Source of the DNA: Lophium mytilinum
Lineage: Eukaryota; Ascomycota; Dothideomycetes; Mytilinidiales; Mytilinidiaceae
Assembly (NCBI GenBank): GCA_010093605.1
Contig: MU004186.1
Location: 2,026,616-2,090,615, forward strand
Direction: 5' to 3'
DNA length: 64,000 nucleotides
Positions 46,584 through 56,193 of this stretch are shown in pieces. The notes under the pieces are model-generated. The model did no database searches. It was not told where the DNA came from and saw nothing but the letters and a program-made list of their open reading frames with translations. Position numbers and translations under genes: made by a program. Every line of letters starts with the position of its first letter. Positions within the stretch are counted from its first letter, which is position 1.

Positions 46584-48160
46584 CTACAAGGAGCTCTTCT
46601 TCCCAAACCCCACCTGATTCAGCCAGTTTCCTATGATCGCATTGACCTCATCTGGCTTCTGTGTTGGGGCCCAATGGGTCGCGTCGACTTCCCCTCTTGT
46701 TAAGTTCGGTAGATACGCCTCCATTCCTTTCGACATGGACGGTAACAAGACTGAATCAAATTTCCCCGCGATGAACAATGTCGGGATTTTGATGTAGCTC
46801 CTCTCACCCAAAAGGCTAGTTTCTCAGTTAGGAATTTCACCAATCCTTTCGCCTGACATGACACTCACGCTTGGTCTTCTTCCCAATTTGCCTTCCGCAC
46901 GCGATACCAGTTTACTAGGTCCATTTTAGTCACGTCACTTAGGAGGAAGTGAGCTGTTTCTTGCTTACAATTTCCATGCATTCCGTTTCGGGAAAACTCA
47001 TCAACGTAGTAGTCCATTTCCTGTATTTTGGTTAGTTTCCTATACTATTTCCCTGTTTACAATCGGGGTTTTCTGGAATAGTTCCCTGGGCGACACATCC
47101 TCACTGCAGCAGATGTTTCGGGAGGGAGTGAAGATTTCATGTGACAATGTAGTGGCATGAGACATTTTGGAAACACATACCTTGTCACTGAATAGCTTGG
47201 ACTTCCCGACTTTCGGTAGGTTCTCAAACAGGATTCCCTTCTCCGGGGAGAAAATCACCTCACCGTTTGGTCCCTTACCCCCGTACATGCCGTTGAGAAA
47301 CTGCCTGATCTGATCCTTGGTCTGAATGTGAGCTTCGACGTCAGGGCTGGCGAGATGCAGTTGGTATCCGAATTGTGGCCATTTCTCGAGATTCTCCGAT
47401 GGGCGGAACTCCTTCTGCGGCGGTCCGTATGGCGTGCAGATGGAGAAGACGTACGAGACTAGCTCAGGGTGCCTACCATTATCAGCATTTTTGTGTTTAC
47501 ATTCGCGTCGTACGTTCGATACTCGTACCATTGCGCAGTTCGCCATACCACGAACCCTCCCCTGAAGAGTCGGTCAGCACCATATGTATAATCACCTTGA
47601 AGTGGCACCGAGCAGCATACCAGTCGTGACCTCCCAGTATGATCTTCGGCGCACCAAGCTGCCTCGCTAGCTCTGCAATATCGTCTGCAGCTCTCTTGCA
47701 ACCATATAGATTAATCTCACTCGGCGGCACTCGCGGGCATGCCTACAATACGATTCATGTCAGATCCAACCCTCTCTTCTCCACACATCGTGTTGGCCGA
47801 AAAAGGGAAGCACTCACAGTTGCCCCAAAGCCCATCAAGTCCGGCGCCACAACTCTGAATCCTTTCTCAAGAAGGAATGGAATCTGATACCGCCATCCCA
47901 TTGACAGATCAGGCCAGCCGTGAATCTGCACAAACAATTAGCTCTCCGTCTCAATAATCGAAGAAACATCCATTGTTCGAACCCAAGAAAGTAATTATAA
48001 GTGACAATAGAGTAGATATAAAATCATTTACCAGAAACACAGTACCCTTAGGCGGCCCCTGTGGTTCCCCATACAAATAGTGATACGGTTGCCCATTCAG
48101 CAGCGCTGTCTTGCGCGCCACACGGGTATCCGAAACTGGATCAATAGGCTTGATAGCCAT
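46584..48160 (-). CDS. Epoxide hydrolase-like alpha/beta hydrolase, 337 aa, eight exons
   Basis: Exons (minus order) 48032-48160, 47818-47925, 47621-47742, 47529-47561, 47181-47472, 46969-47020, 46869-46914 and 46584-46815. Every junction keeps frame. The HGxP oxyanion motif is H45-G-W-P48. The nucleophile elbow GGHDWGG gives Asp119, interrupted by an intron inside the Trp codon. The acid is probably Asp281 (FIAGKFDSV), and the base His308 (DATHWAP). The cap domain spans about residues 130-255. This matches soluble epoxide hydrolases, which open epoxides to diols by an Asp ester intermediate. The start is the ATG giving MAIKPIDPVSDTRVARK, with the usual Gly-Gln-x-Tyr-x-Tyr strand just after. 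Three internal exons are tiny (33, 52 and 46 nt). There is no signal peptide, so it is cytosolic. The natural substrate is unknown. Confidence 0.88.
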
Positions 48161-48435
48161 AGTGGCTAGCAGTCTGCACCTCGGTTGTGATGTGTATGGT
48201 GAGCTTTATCGCGGAGATAGCGGCGATACACAGAACAGTCAATTAGGATACTCTACTCTACTGTGAGTGGAGGGAGAGGATGGAACCACACCAGTAGTAG
48301 GAATCTGAAGCTAGAAACTTTAGGTATAATAGTAATGCTTTGTATTTGTAGGTATGCGGGCTTTTGGACTTTTAGTGCTGACGTCCTCGGGGGACCGAGG
48401 CACAATCCTGTCATTCATGGAGGGGAAGGTGGAGT
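48161..48435. other. Promoter region of the epoxide hydrolase gene
   Basis: Upstream DNA of the minus-strand gene. The nearby MITE array begins 276 bp from its start codon. No other feature is seen. Confidence 0.5.
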
Positions 48436-49224
48436 TAGTGACAGGCCATACGTCTGTGCACACTGGTTTGCCACTGCTTGGAGGACGCCCACAGCTTGTT
48501 GGAGAATCAAGGGCAATGTCGAGTTTCAAGCAGTGCACATTGGACTTCATTTTGACTAGATGGCCGCGTAGTAGCCAGGCTTCCCCTTACAGTGGTGTCC
48601 GGTGAGCAATACTTGAGTTAAATAGTGATGAATTCGAGTGCCTAAACTTATGGTTAAGTCTGTGCACACTGGTTTACCACCGCTTAGGGCACCCCCACGG
48701 GATATCGAAGATCTAACGGCGAAGTCGAGGTTTCAACAGTGCAGATTGGACTACTTCTTAACTACACAGCTACTTAGTAGCTGAGCCACCCCCTACAGTG
48801 GCAGCCGGCAAGCAAGATTTAGATCAAGTAGTAACAGGCCATAACTTTGTGAGTCTGCACACTGGGTTTACCACTGCCTGGAGCACGCCCACAGGATGTC
48901 GAATATCAAGGGCAATGTCAAGTTTCAAGAAGTGCAGATCGGACTGCTTCTTGACTACGTAGCTACTCAGTAGCTAAGCTACCCCCTGCAGTGGCGTCCG
49001 GTGAGCAAGATCTAAACTAAGCAGTTATATATTCGAATGTTCAGACTTGTGGTCTAATATTGTAAATTCAAGGGCAATGTCGAATTTCAAGTACTGTATA
49101 TTAGACTGCTTCTTGACTACATAGCTGCTTAGTAGCTAAGCCACCCCCCCACAGTGGCGTCCAGTAAGCAAGATTTGAGCCAAGCAAGCGATACATTCGT
49201 GTCCAGACTTATAGTCTCGTACTG
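48436..49224. mobile_element. Degenerate array of about four MITE copies
   Basis: Four successive units (about 48436-48657, 48658-48828, 48829-49062, 49063-49224) share the body of the element at 22373-22599: GCACACTGGTTTGCCACTGC, CAAGGGCAATGTC, TTTCAAG...GTGCA, CTTCTTGACTAC and CCCCTACAGTGGCGTCCGG. The outermost ends read TAGTGACAGGCC on the left and, reversed, CAGTACGAGACT on the right. Internal ends are partly lost (units 2 and 4 lack the left terminus). Differences are mostly C-to-T and G-to-A, which fits repeat-induced point mutation. The rightmost units are the most AT-rich. The array carries no coding capacity. Confidence 0.72.
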
Positions 49225-49527
49225 TGTACCACTTTGCTGTATATAGCAGATCTAGCACTAAAAGGAGGTGAAAGCCAATAAACCTATTTAACGTTCACTT
49301 GCAGGAAACTTGTATCAATCCGGAAAGACCTGCAGATATGCACTTCATGCCCTGCGGGCGGAATTATAGGTAAAAGGAGTATTATGTACTACCCAGACCA
49401 GTCGCTTTTGTGAAAACATCTGCACCCCATAGGCTTATATTGTACAAAAAAGCATCCACCAGGTCCTTCAAAATGCCAGGGGGAGGGGGAAAGGGGGAGA
49501 GGGAAAGGGGCAAAGTCTACCTTTTGC
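49225..49527. other. Short intergenic region
   Basis: 3' flank of the pinin-like gene, with a purine-rich GGGGGAAAGGGGGAGAGGG-type stretch at about 49479-49510. Nothing else is seen. Confidence 0.5.
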
Positions 49528-50665
49528 TCAATAGATCACGGTGTCTTCTGTAGCTTCGAGGATGACGTCTCCGGCTTCATCTATCGTCTCCTTGCTGCTA
49601 TCTTCTGCGGTCCCTGGCTTCGGGGTGCTTTTTTGGTAGTTGTCCTTGGTCGCTTCTTCTCCTTTTACCGCCTCCTCGTCGTTCGTTTTGTCCGAATTAT
49701 CTTCCTTAGCGTCATGGGTGATAGGTAGGGTAGCACTGTCGTCAGTAGTTTCGTTTGTAGAGAGGTTCCCTTGTACGTCCCCGGAGGTGACTGAACCCAC
49801 CGGTCTTACGGTTCCTGGTCCTATGTCTGGTACAGCGCCCTCTTCCCCTTCACGCCGTCTCTCAAAGTCGTCCAGTTCCTTGTCTACAATGGCCTGTGCG
49901 TCGTCCACTTGCGCGTTGATCTGGTCCTCTTCGGTAGAGGTGACTTCCCATGGTTTGTAGTACTGTGCTGTTGTTAGCTATACAACTCGCTAGCAAGAGA
50001 CCGTATCTCGAGAGAAATGGGTTGACATGCCAACCGCGGTTCTGTCTTGGTGTAGAGGAAGTGGGCCATGTTTAGGAGATTCGAATGCCGCAACCGCATC
50101 TAAAACATCCGTCAGCACCCTGATCTCTGGCCTAAACGTATCCAAGACTTGCCGATTCCTCGTCGAATCTCTTCTGCTCCTTCCTCCTCATAGCCACCAG
50201 CCTGTCGAGTCGCTCCTGTTTCTTCTGGTCGAACTCCTTCTCCTGCAGCTTGAGCTTGGCGGCCTGCTTCTTCTCGATATCTGCGCGACGTCTCTGCGAG
50301 GTCGACGTGGAGCTTTGTGAAAGAGCGCCTAACATCGCGCCGAAGAGCCTCTGGCCCCGTTTCCTCTCCACCGCATCGACGTTGCCTTGTCCGCTCTTGC
50401 GCGCGTCTGGTCCTCTGTCCGCTATCGATTCTCTCCGACTTTGGTAATCATCCTCGGGGCTTAGTCGACGTCGCTTGCCATCCTGCTCCGAGAAGGAAGA
50501 CTGCCGGCGCTTGAATCCATTCGAAGGTGAGGCTGGGGTTGGCGGAAGGTCTGCGGGTTCGGGGAGAACTACTGCAGATGCGATGGACCTAAGAATGTTT
50601 TAGCTAGACTCCTCTAATCACAGAACCTAAAAGAATGGTCAGTATTACGGTATGTCGTCCGCCAT
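49528..50665 (-). CDS. Pinin/SDK/memA-domain protein, 318 aa, four exons with two GC-AG introns
   Basis: Exons 50649-50665 (17 nt), 50153-50588, 50031-50099 and 49528-49962. Intron 1 is GT-AG. Introns 2 and 3 start GCAAGT and GCATGT and end TTTTAG and CACAG. Only these splices give the conserved block EESMRLRHSNLLNMAHFL and TEPRLYYKPWEV. The pinin domain begins at about residue 77 with RKRGQRLFGAMLGALSQSS and continues through the Lys/Glu-rich helix QRRRADIEKKQAAKLKLQEK. The C-terminal third is acidic low complexity. Human pinin sits in the exon-junction/spliceosome periphery, and fungal versions are presumed splicing-associated nuclear proteins. A KRRRLSPEDD motif suits nuclear import. The gene is divergent from RDS3, another splicing factor. 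Confidence 0.86.
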
Positions 50666-50943
50666 GATCGTGGTGGGGTTGGATGAAGGTGCGAGGGAGT
50701 GTCGCGGGCAGGTGTTGATGGTGGATCGAAAGTTCGAGGCTGTAGCTAGACCCCTGTCGGGTCATTTATAATGCCCGCCTCGCCCCACTTATTTTGTCAA
50801 CCTCACTTCACCTCCAAACTTTAAACACCTGCACTCACTCCCCGCCACATATAAGTAACATCCTCCAGAGAAGACTTTCCTAGACCCGACATACCTTCAC
50901 TGTCGCTGCGAGACATACCTTCGATCCCGAGCTCCTCGCCACC
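50666..50943. promoter_or_regulatory. 278-bp bidirectional promoter between pinin-like and RDS3 genes
   Basis: The start codons of the two divergent genes are only 278 bp apart, so both core promoters must lie here. AT-rich centres (CATTTATAATG near 50764 and CACATATAAG near 50847) are TATA-like candidates for the left and right genes. AGGTGTTGA (left) and AAACACCTG (right) form an inverted pair that could be a shared site. No experimental support is available. Confidence 0.6.
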
Positions 50944-51384
50944 ATGTCTCGCCATCATCCGTAGGTCTCTCCGCCTTCCTTCACCTAGATATCAGAGCTA
51001 ACAATCATACTCCAGCGACTTGGTAATGTGCCGCAAGCAGGCTGGAATCGCCATCGGACGCCTGTGCGATAAGTGCGACGGCAAATGCCCCATATGCGAC
51101 AGCTACGTTCGTCCTACAACCATCGCTCGCATCTGCGACGAATGCTCTTTTGGAAACTACCAGAACAAGTGTGTGGTGTGCGGTGGCGACGTAAGTTTTG
51201 GCCGACAACCTATTAGAATACTATGGTAGCTTACAAGGCTGAACTATAGGGCATCTCCGACGCATTCTACTGCTTCGAGTGCACCCGACTCGAGAAAGAT
51301 CGGGACGGCTGCCCCAAGATCATCAATTTGGGCAGTTCGAGGACGGATCTCTTCTACCAGAAAAAGAATTTCAGGAACCACTAA
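50944..51384 (+). CDS. rds3: PHF5A/Rds3, SF3b subunit of U2 snRNP, 108 aa, three exons
   Basis: Exons 50944-50960 (17 nt), 51016-51190 and 51250-51384 (introns 55 and 59 nt). The protein is the near-invariant PHF5 family: [20 protein letters not shown], then [40 protein letters not shown] and [14 protein letters not shown]. Its CxxC pairs build three zinc fingers in a knotted fold. It is a core part of SF3b, contacts SF3B1 and helps form the pocket for the intron branch adenosine. Length matches the family (107-110 aa). The start and first splice are fixed by the conserved MSRHHPDL N-terminus. Confidence 0.97.
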
Positions 51385-51814
51385 CGACAAGGTACGTCCG
51401 GTCTTCAGTCATAGACGGGCGACACTTCACGCATAGACGAGCGAGTTTCATATCAGGAAAAAAAAATCTCTGGATGCACAAGCTATTATACCAAGATTGG
51501 GCGATTAGGCGGGCGATAGAGGGGTCAGTTTCTATTTCGAGTAGGCACTGGGTGGAGTTAGGCCGATTCTACAAATGAAGATCATAAATTGACTTATATC
51601 AGTTCCTCCTTATCTCGAATAGGTGTAGGAGCCACACCCGATTTTTAGAAGCCGATGGTGATTACTGTGCCTCTCCGTAAGTGTGCATACTCTCTTGACA
51701 CTCAATTTGGCTCCTTTCGCAATCCGAATTATGAATGAGGTAAAAGTTCATGAACGGAACAATCCATGAGCTCCATGAGCAATGCTGAAGGCGGAGTGAA
51801 GCTAGTAGCATGAC
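51385..51814. other. Convergent intergenic region
   Basis: 3' UTRs of RDS3 (+) and of the hypothetical gene (-). An A9 run near 51460 is the only notable sequence. Confidence 0.5.
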
Positions 51815-52669
51815 TTAAGCGTCTCCATGAGGACTGAACCACTCCACCGCGCCCCGGCAAGGGCGCGTTATCTTCTCATAAAACTCTAACTCTATCTCCT
51901 CTATCCCCTTCGTAATTTCATCCCCTCCTACTGGATCTATACCCTGATAACTCGCTTTCGCCCAGAAAAGCGCGAGTGTTTGTAAGCACTCGATCATATT
52001 GTTGTCAAAGCGCATCGTAGACCGGTGCAATGCGCCCTTTTGAACCAGCTCCTCGAGAACCGTTGCGAAGTCCGGTGCTTGTCCGTCTGGCTCGAAGACA
52101 TGTATAAAAGACTTCTCCGTTGCACCAACGTCGCGGATGCTTTTCCAGGGAAGCTTCGTATCGAATATAGTGCTCAGAAAGCCGTTGTTTGTGGGGTTAT
52201 CCAGATCGGCTCGTAGATGAAAGATCAGTCTTGGATCCACGGGCATAAGGTCTTCGCTACGAGGCACACGCATCACCCTTGTCAACGTAACTAGCGGCCA
52301 CCAGATCTCTTTCTCTTGGCCGCGTGTTACTTCGTAGCATGTCAGAATCGTCGGTCGAGTGGTCTCCGCCTGCGAAGGCCTCCCTGAGAGCTCCGGTGAC
52401 AGTTGCTTCAAGAAAAGCTCTGGTACTGGCATACGATCTCTGCTCTTCCATTCCTCGCTCGTCTGTTCAAGTTCTGGGGATAGGCTCTTTTGAAAGAGAA
52501 GTTCAGGTAATAGGCTCTTTTGAAAGAGAAACGTTGGGCACTTGCTTTCCTCGGATTTCCCCTTTGCCTCTTCTTGCGCCTTGACAAATAAGTCACGCCG
52601 TTTACGTGACTCTTTCTCAGGATCGAGGAAGAAGTAGACTTCGTTCCCTTTAGAAATAGTATTTCCCAT
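51815..52669 (-). CDS. Hypothetical protein with N-myristoylation-like start and 10-aa repeats, 284 aa
   Basis: A single exon from ATG 52669. The start MGNTISKG has Gly2 and a small residue at position 6, fitting the N-myristoyl-transferase consensus, so membrane attachment is plausible. Residues about 47-68 contain two copies of a 10-residue repeat (LFQKSLLPEL, LFQKSLSPEL) from a 30-bp tandem duplication (52471-52530). A looser third copy is LFLKQLSPEL. From about residue 105 the sequence looks folded (TILTCYEVTRG, WWPLVTLTRVMRVPR, LIFHLRADLDNP). I recognise no family. It is probably lineage-specific, and the neighbouring RDS3 gives no functional hint. Confidence 0.6.
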   Translation of the reverse strand: MGNTISKGNEVYFFLDPEKESRKRRDLFVKAQEEAKGKSEESKCPTFLFQKSLLPELLFQKSLSPELEQTSEEWKSRDRMPVPELFLKQLSPELSGRPSQAETTRPTILTCYEVTRGQEKEIWWPLVTLTRVMRVPRSEDLMPVDPRLIFHLRADLDNPTNNGFLSTIFDTKLPWKSIRDVGATEKSFIHVFEPDGQAPDFATVLEELVQKGALHRSTMRFDNNMIECLQTLALFWAKASYQGIDPVGGDEITKGIEEIELEFYEKITRPCRGAVEWFSPHGDA

Positions 52670-53751
52670 TCTTAGTTTAGCTCGTAATAATATTCTACTT
52701 CATATTAGGAGCTTCAAGGTTTTATGTCAGGATACACTTGCGAGGGATACGTCAGCGAAAGCTATTGTTGTATCAACTTCACTATTGGATTCCATTGTTC
52801 AAGCGTCTTCAATAAGCATATTGCTTCACTTTCGGAGTGTGGTTCGTGACTTGTGACAACACGCCTCTGGGGTCTTTGCTGCCTCGAACACGAGTCATTC
52901 CTAATCAACCATACGCGCTGCTCCATGCCAACAACAAGCGATGGCAGTCATCTCCTTTACTTCCCTATCGTGAGTTGTTATACCCTGATTCCGGAAGAAT
53001 TGAGCCCCCCTTCATGCGACAACGCGGATGATCACCAACAAACGAGCGGACTCTCACTTCCAACACAGCAACTTGGCCTAGAAAGGTGCTGATCTGCATA
53101 CCGAAGCATCTGACCATTGATGGAACTCGAACATCATGTACATGAGCAGTTCCGCTTGCTAGTAGCATTGATTGCTGTAGGTGATTGTCATAATTTAACA
53201 AAAGGGCAGGATATCTGAACTCTGACTCTCCACCGCCACACATAGAGGGGCACGTTCTACGGTTTCGATTTTTGCCCACAAATACTCTACTCGTTCAACT
53301 AGTCTATTGGATTTATTTAGCTAATACATATACTCGTCTTGTAGAGGGATCGCGCGAGCTGTCTCGCTGATCAACCCACGGGGCCGTGAGCATCATACTC
53401 GGGCCCGAGCAGTACTTGAATCCGCCCGAGAAGGGACAATCTAGGAAACTTGGCGGCCCGAGGGTGTAGCGGGTTTTCATAGGCCAGGCTGACTGTCCAC
53501 GCGTGGTCAGGTGGTCTAGGATTAGGGCAACGAATCGAGGACAGAAACAGAGAAGGCACGTTAGGACTCGAAGGAGAAGCTTAAGAGGCGGTGATGAACG
53601 TAGACTTGACGCTAGCTGTGTGACCGAAACCCCCATATAGATGCATGCACAAACAAGCTGTATACCATCACCAGAAGCGCACAGCTCCCAGTTCCTACCA
53701 GATGTATCTACCAAACACTCTCCACTCCCACCCACATCCCCTTACCCCCTC
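52670..53751. other. Intergenic region
   Basis: Promoter of the hypothetical gene (reading left) and 3' flank of the Pex11 gene. A 140-codon minus frame (53313-53735) begins at GTG just below the Pex11 stop codon and resembles no family. It is treated as 3' sequence. Confidence 0.5.
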
Positions 53752-54740
53752 CTACTCCCTCGTCGCCCTCCACAAACTCGCCGTCCTCCCCGTCGTCGCC
53801 ACCAGCCCACAAAGCCCCATCAACCCCAAATTCCACCCGGGAAACCCCGTATCCGTGCCAAACTGCACCGCCATCGGGAACCACGCCGAGCTAACCATCA
53901 ACTCGGTCCACCACTGCGCATCCACCGCCTTTTCCTCTTCCTCCTTGAACTCGACCACCGGCCTACCCTCCTCCGTCATGCGCGCCCGCACCGCGCGGCG
54001 CCGCCGCTCCACAACCGCCTGCCTCCCCAGCCGCAGGAAATCGCAGCTCACGCCCACGAGCCAGGAGCGGTAGGCTGCGCGATACACCCGCGCGGTGGCG
54101 GGGGAGCCGTTGTTGAAGCGCGCGACGACCGAGGCCGGGAAGATGCCGGCGTCGGTGAGGAAGCCGATGTTCTCGAGGGCTTGGTAGAGGACGTAGGCGA
54201 TGCATTGGGTGACGGCGATGCGGTGGACGAAGATGTCGTCGTCGGGCTTGGGGCCCTTGAGGAGGGTGCGCAGGCGGGCGTAGAGCGGGATCAGGCTGAA
54301 GAGGCGGAGGGTGGTTCTGGCTTTTGAGATGACGGCGCCGAGGGAGGCGATGGGGGTGGGGGTTCCGGGGGGCGCGATGAGGATTGTGGAGGTTTTGGAA
54401 GAGGTGGATGGGGAGTTTATGAGGGCGCGGAGCTGGGTGGAGAAGGCCGAGGCGGTGGGGGCTTTGGTTTCGAGGTAGGCTAGGAGGTAGAGGGTGTAGC
54501 TAAGGGTGCCGAGGGAGGAGCTGAGGCCGCCGGGGCTGGCCAGGAGTCTGAATGTATATCAGCATAGGTTCATAGAGGCAGCATTGGGGTGACTTACTTG
54601 TTCAACCGCAGTAACAATCGGTCCGCCTGCTTCGGCAGTGCTGTGAAGTGTGATGGCACTGAGACCTCCTTGGAGGCTGCAGCACTGTTCGCATCTTGTG
54701 GCGACGGGGCGCCGGGACCGACTTTCGTTTCGTCAGACAT
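53752..54740 (-). CDS. PEX11: Peroxisomal membrane protein of the Pex11 family (Pex11C-like), 312 aa, two exons
   Basis: Exons 54598-54740 and 53752-54547, joined across a 50-nt GTAAGT...TTCAG intron. The N-terminal hydrophilic 30 residues lead into SHFTALPKQADRLLLRLNK LLASPGG. Then come the Pex11-type amphipathic blocks ISKARTTLRLFSLIPLYARL and RIAVTQCIAYVLYQALENIG FL, a charged linker, and two hydrophobic stretches at the end (ELMVSSAWFPMAVQF, LGLMGLCGLVATTG). Pex11 proteins tubulate the peroxisome membrane before division. Filamentous fungi have several paralogues, and the long N-terminal and Asp-rich KGPKPDDDI loop fit Pex11C best. The GC-rich antisense frame at 53641-54327 is a shadow. 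Confidence 0.82.
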
Positions 54741-55111
54741 TTTGAAGAGAGATTGAGTGAGGCGTCGGAGGTTTGGAGGTGCTGAGGTTACCCCAGATTA
54801 TGGGCAGGTTAATCTGGGCAGCTGGGAATCTTACTCCGCAATGTGCTAGCTTCAGCCACACGATGTCATAAACGTGCCGAATATCCGAGGTCTGCAACAA
54901 AGGATCCCGCGCAACACATAGAATTCGATGGCAAGCCTCAAGTCACAAAGAAAAAGCTTCGTGAGAACACAGCAATAATGTATTATAGATATTTTGATAT
55001 TATTATTGGTATAGTCCGTGTCCCAAACTCCTGGACCTCCCTGAATCGGGTATCGTTGTCCATTTTCCTCTGCTATTAAAAAGCATACTGAGTGACCAAT
55101 GCATGAACATT
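54741..55111. other. Intergenic region
   Basis: Promoter of the Pex11 gene and 3' flank of the next minus-strand gene. The distal part is AT-rich with no gene seen. Confidence 0.5.
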
Positions 55112-56193
55112 TTACAAGGCAAGCGCGAGTGCGAACAGACCCGCCGCAGCAACTGAACCAACACCAGCACCAATAGCTTGGGCAGCGCCGGTGAACATTG
55201 ACGCCGTTGAAGAGGTGGCCGAGGGCATCATGGTCCCAGTGGGCATCATGGTCACGCTCGCATTTGCAGGCGACGTCGGCATGCCCATCAGAGGGTACGC
55301 CGCGCAGGTCGCGTTGGGAGCGAGAGGGCAGTCCTCAGCCTGGCAGATGCTCTGGAGCTCAGCAGTGCTGTTGGGGAGAATGGCGACGGGAGGTGCGCAT
55401 TTATAGTCGAAGAGCTTGGTCAGGGCCGTGCCGACCGCGGTAACATCATCGTCGGTGACACCGAAAGAAGCTGCGGAGAGGCCGACCTGCATGATGAAAT
55501 AGCCAACTTCGGAAGCGTCGAGGTCCATGAATCTGTGAACATCGCCCATGGAGGTCTTGCCCTGCAGTTGCAACAATCAGCATGCATGTCCGAATTGAAT
55601 ATCGGACGAACCACTTACTTTGTAGCTGGGGAAGCCCATGGCGCCGTACTCGGAGCACTAGTGAGACTGTAAGTGATTGGAGTTACTGAATATAGGTGAA
55701 AAACTTACGCCGAGGAGAGCACCAAAGAACTGGTAGAGATGAGTGATGAGGCCGCTTCTCGAGGTTAGCTGAGTGTTTTCGTTTGGATTCCCATGGAAGG
55801 CACTCACTATTGAATGGAGGATGAGTTGTTGGCAGGCATGTTGAGCATCAACGGAGCAGCTCCGCCGCCATCGAGGAAGTTGACGGCGATAGCTTTGCCG
55901 TTGAAGTTGGTTGAGTCGAGCTCACCAGTGAAATACGGGAGTAGGTTGACTTCCTCGCCCTTGTAGGTTCCCTTGTTGAGGATACCAGTGACGGCAATAC
56001 CGACGTTGGGCTTGGTGTAGTTTCCGATGACAGCGGTGTTCACCAGTAGCGTCAAAAGCGTATATTGGTTTGCGGCCGTGTTGTTCTTGAGAAGGGCGGT
56101 GGTGTAGTAGTCGCAAATGGGCATATCAGCAGGGCGCTGAGCCATAGCTGAGCCAGCAGCAGCAATTGCTGCAAGGATGGTAGAGGAACGCAT
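55112..56193 (-). CDS. Secreted, probably GPI-anchored protein with truncated-globin-like domain, 306 aa, four exons
   Basis: Exons 55808-56193, 55709-55754, 55619-55657 (39 nt) and 55112-55561, with introns of 53, 51 and 57 nt. Residues 1-18 are a signal peptide, and the C-terminus (MFTGAAQAIGAGVGSVAAAG plus hydrophobic tail) fits a GPI signal. Residues 129-210 read like helices E to H of a truncated haemoglobin: HLYQFFGALLG, then YKGKTSMGDVH with candidate proximal His166, then EVGYFIMQVGLSAASFGV, TDDDVTAVGTALTKLF. The family consensus there is roughly Y-x-G-[KR]-x-M-x3-H. The N-terminal half (NQYTLLTLLVNTAVIGNYT) might supply helices A-B but is less clear. There are six cysteines (27, 145, 212, 230, 235, 243), three of them in a Cys-rich linker. 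Haem binding is inferred, not known. Otherwise it is a surface protein of unknown role. Confidence 0.7.

Noticed and set aside
53313-53735. 140-codon minus frame just downstream of the Pex11 stop
   Set aside because: GTG start within the Pex11 3' flank, no domain, and a Cys/Leu-rich random composition.
53641-54327. 228-codon plus-strand frame rich in Arg/Pro/His
   Set aside because: Antisense to the Pex11 gene, low-complexity composition and no family match.
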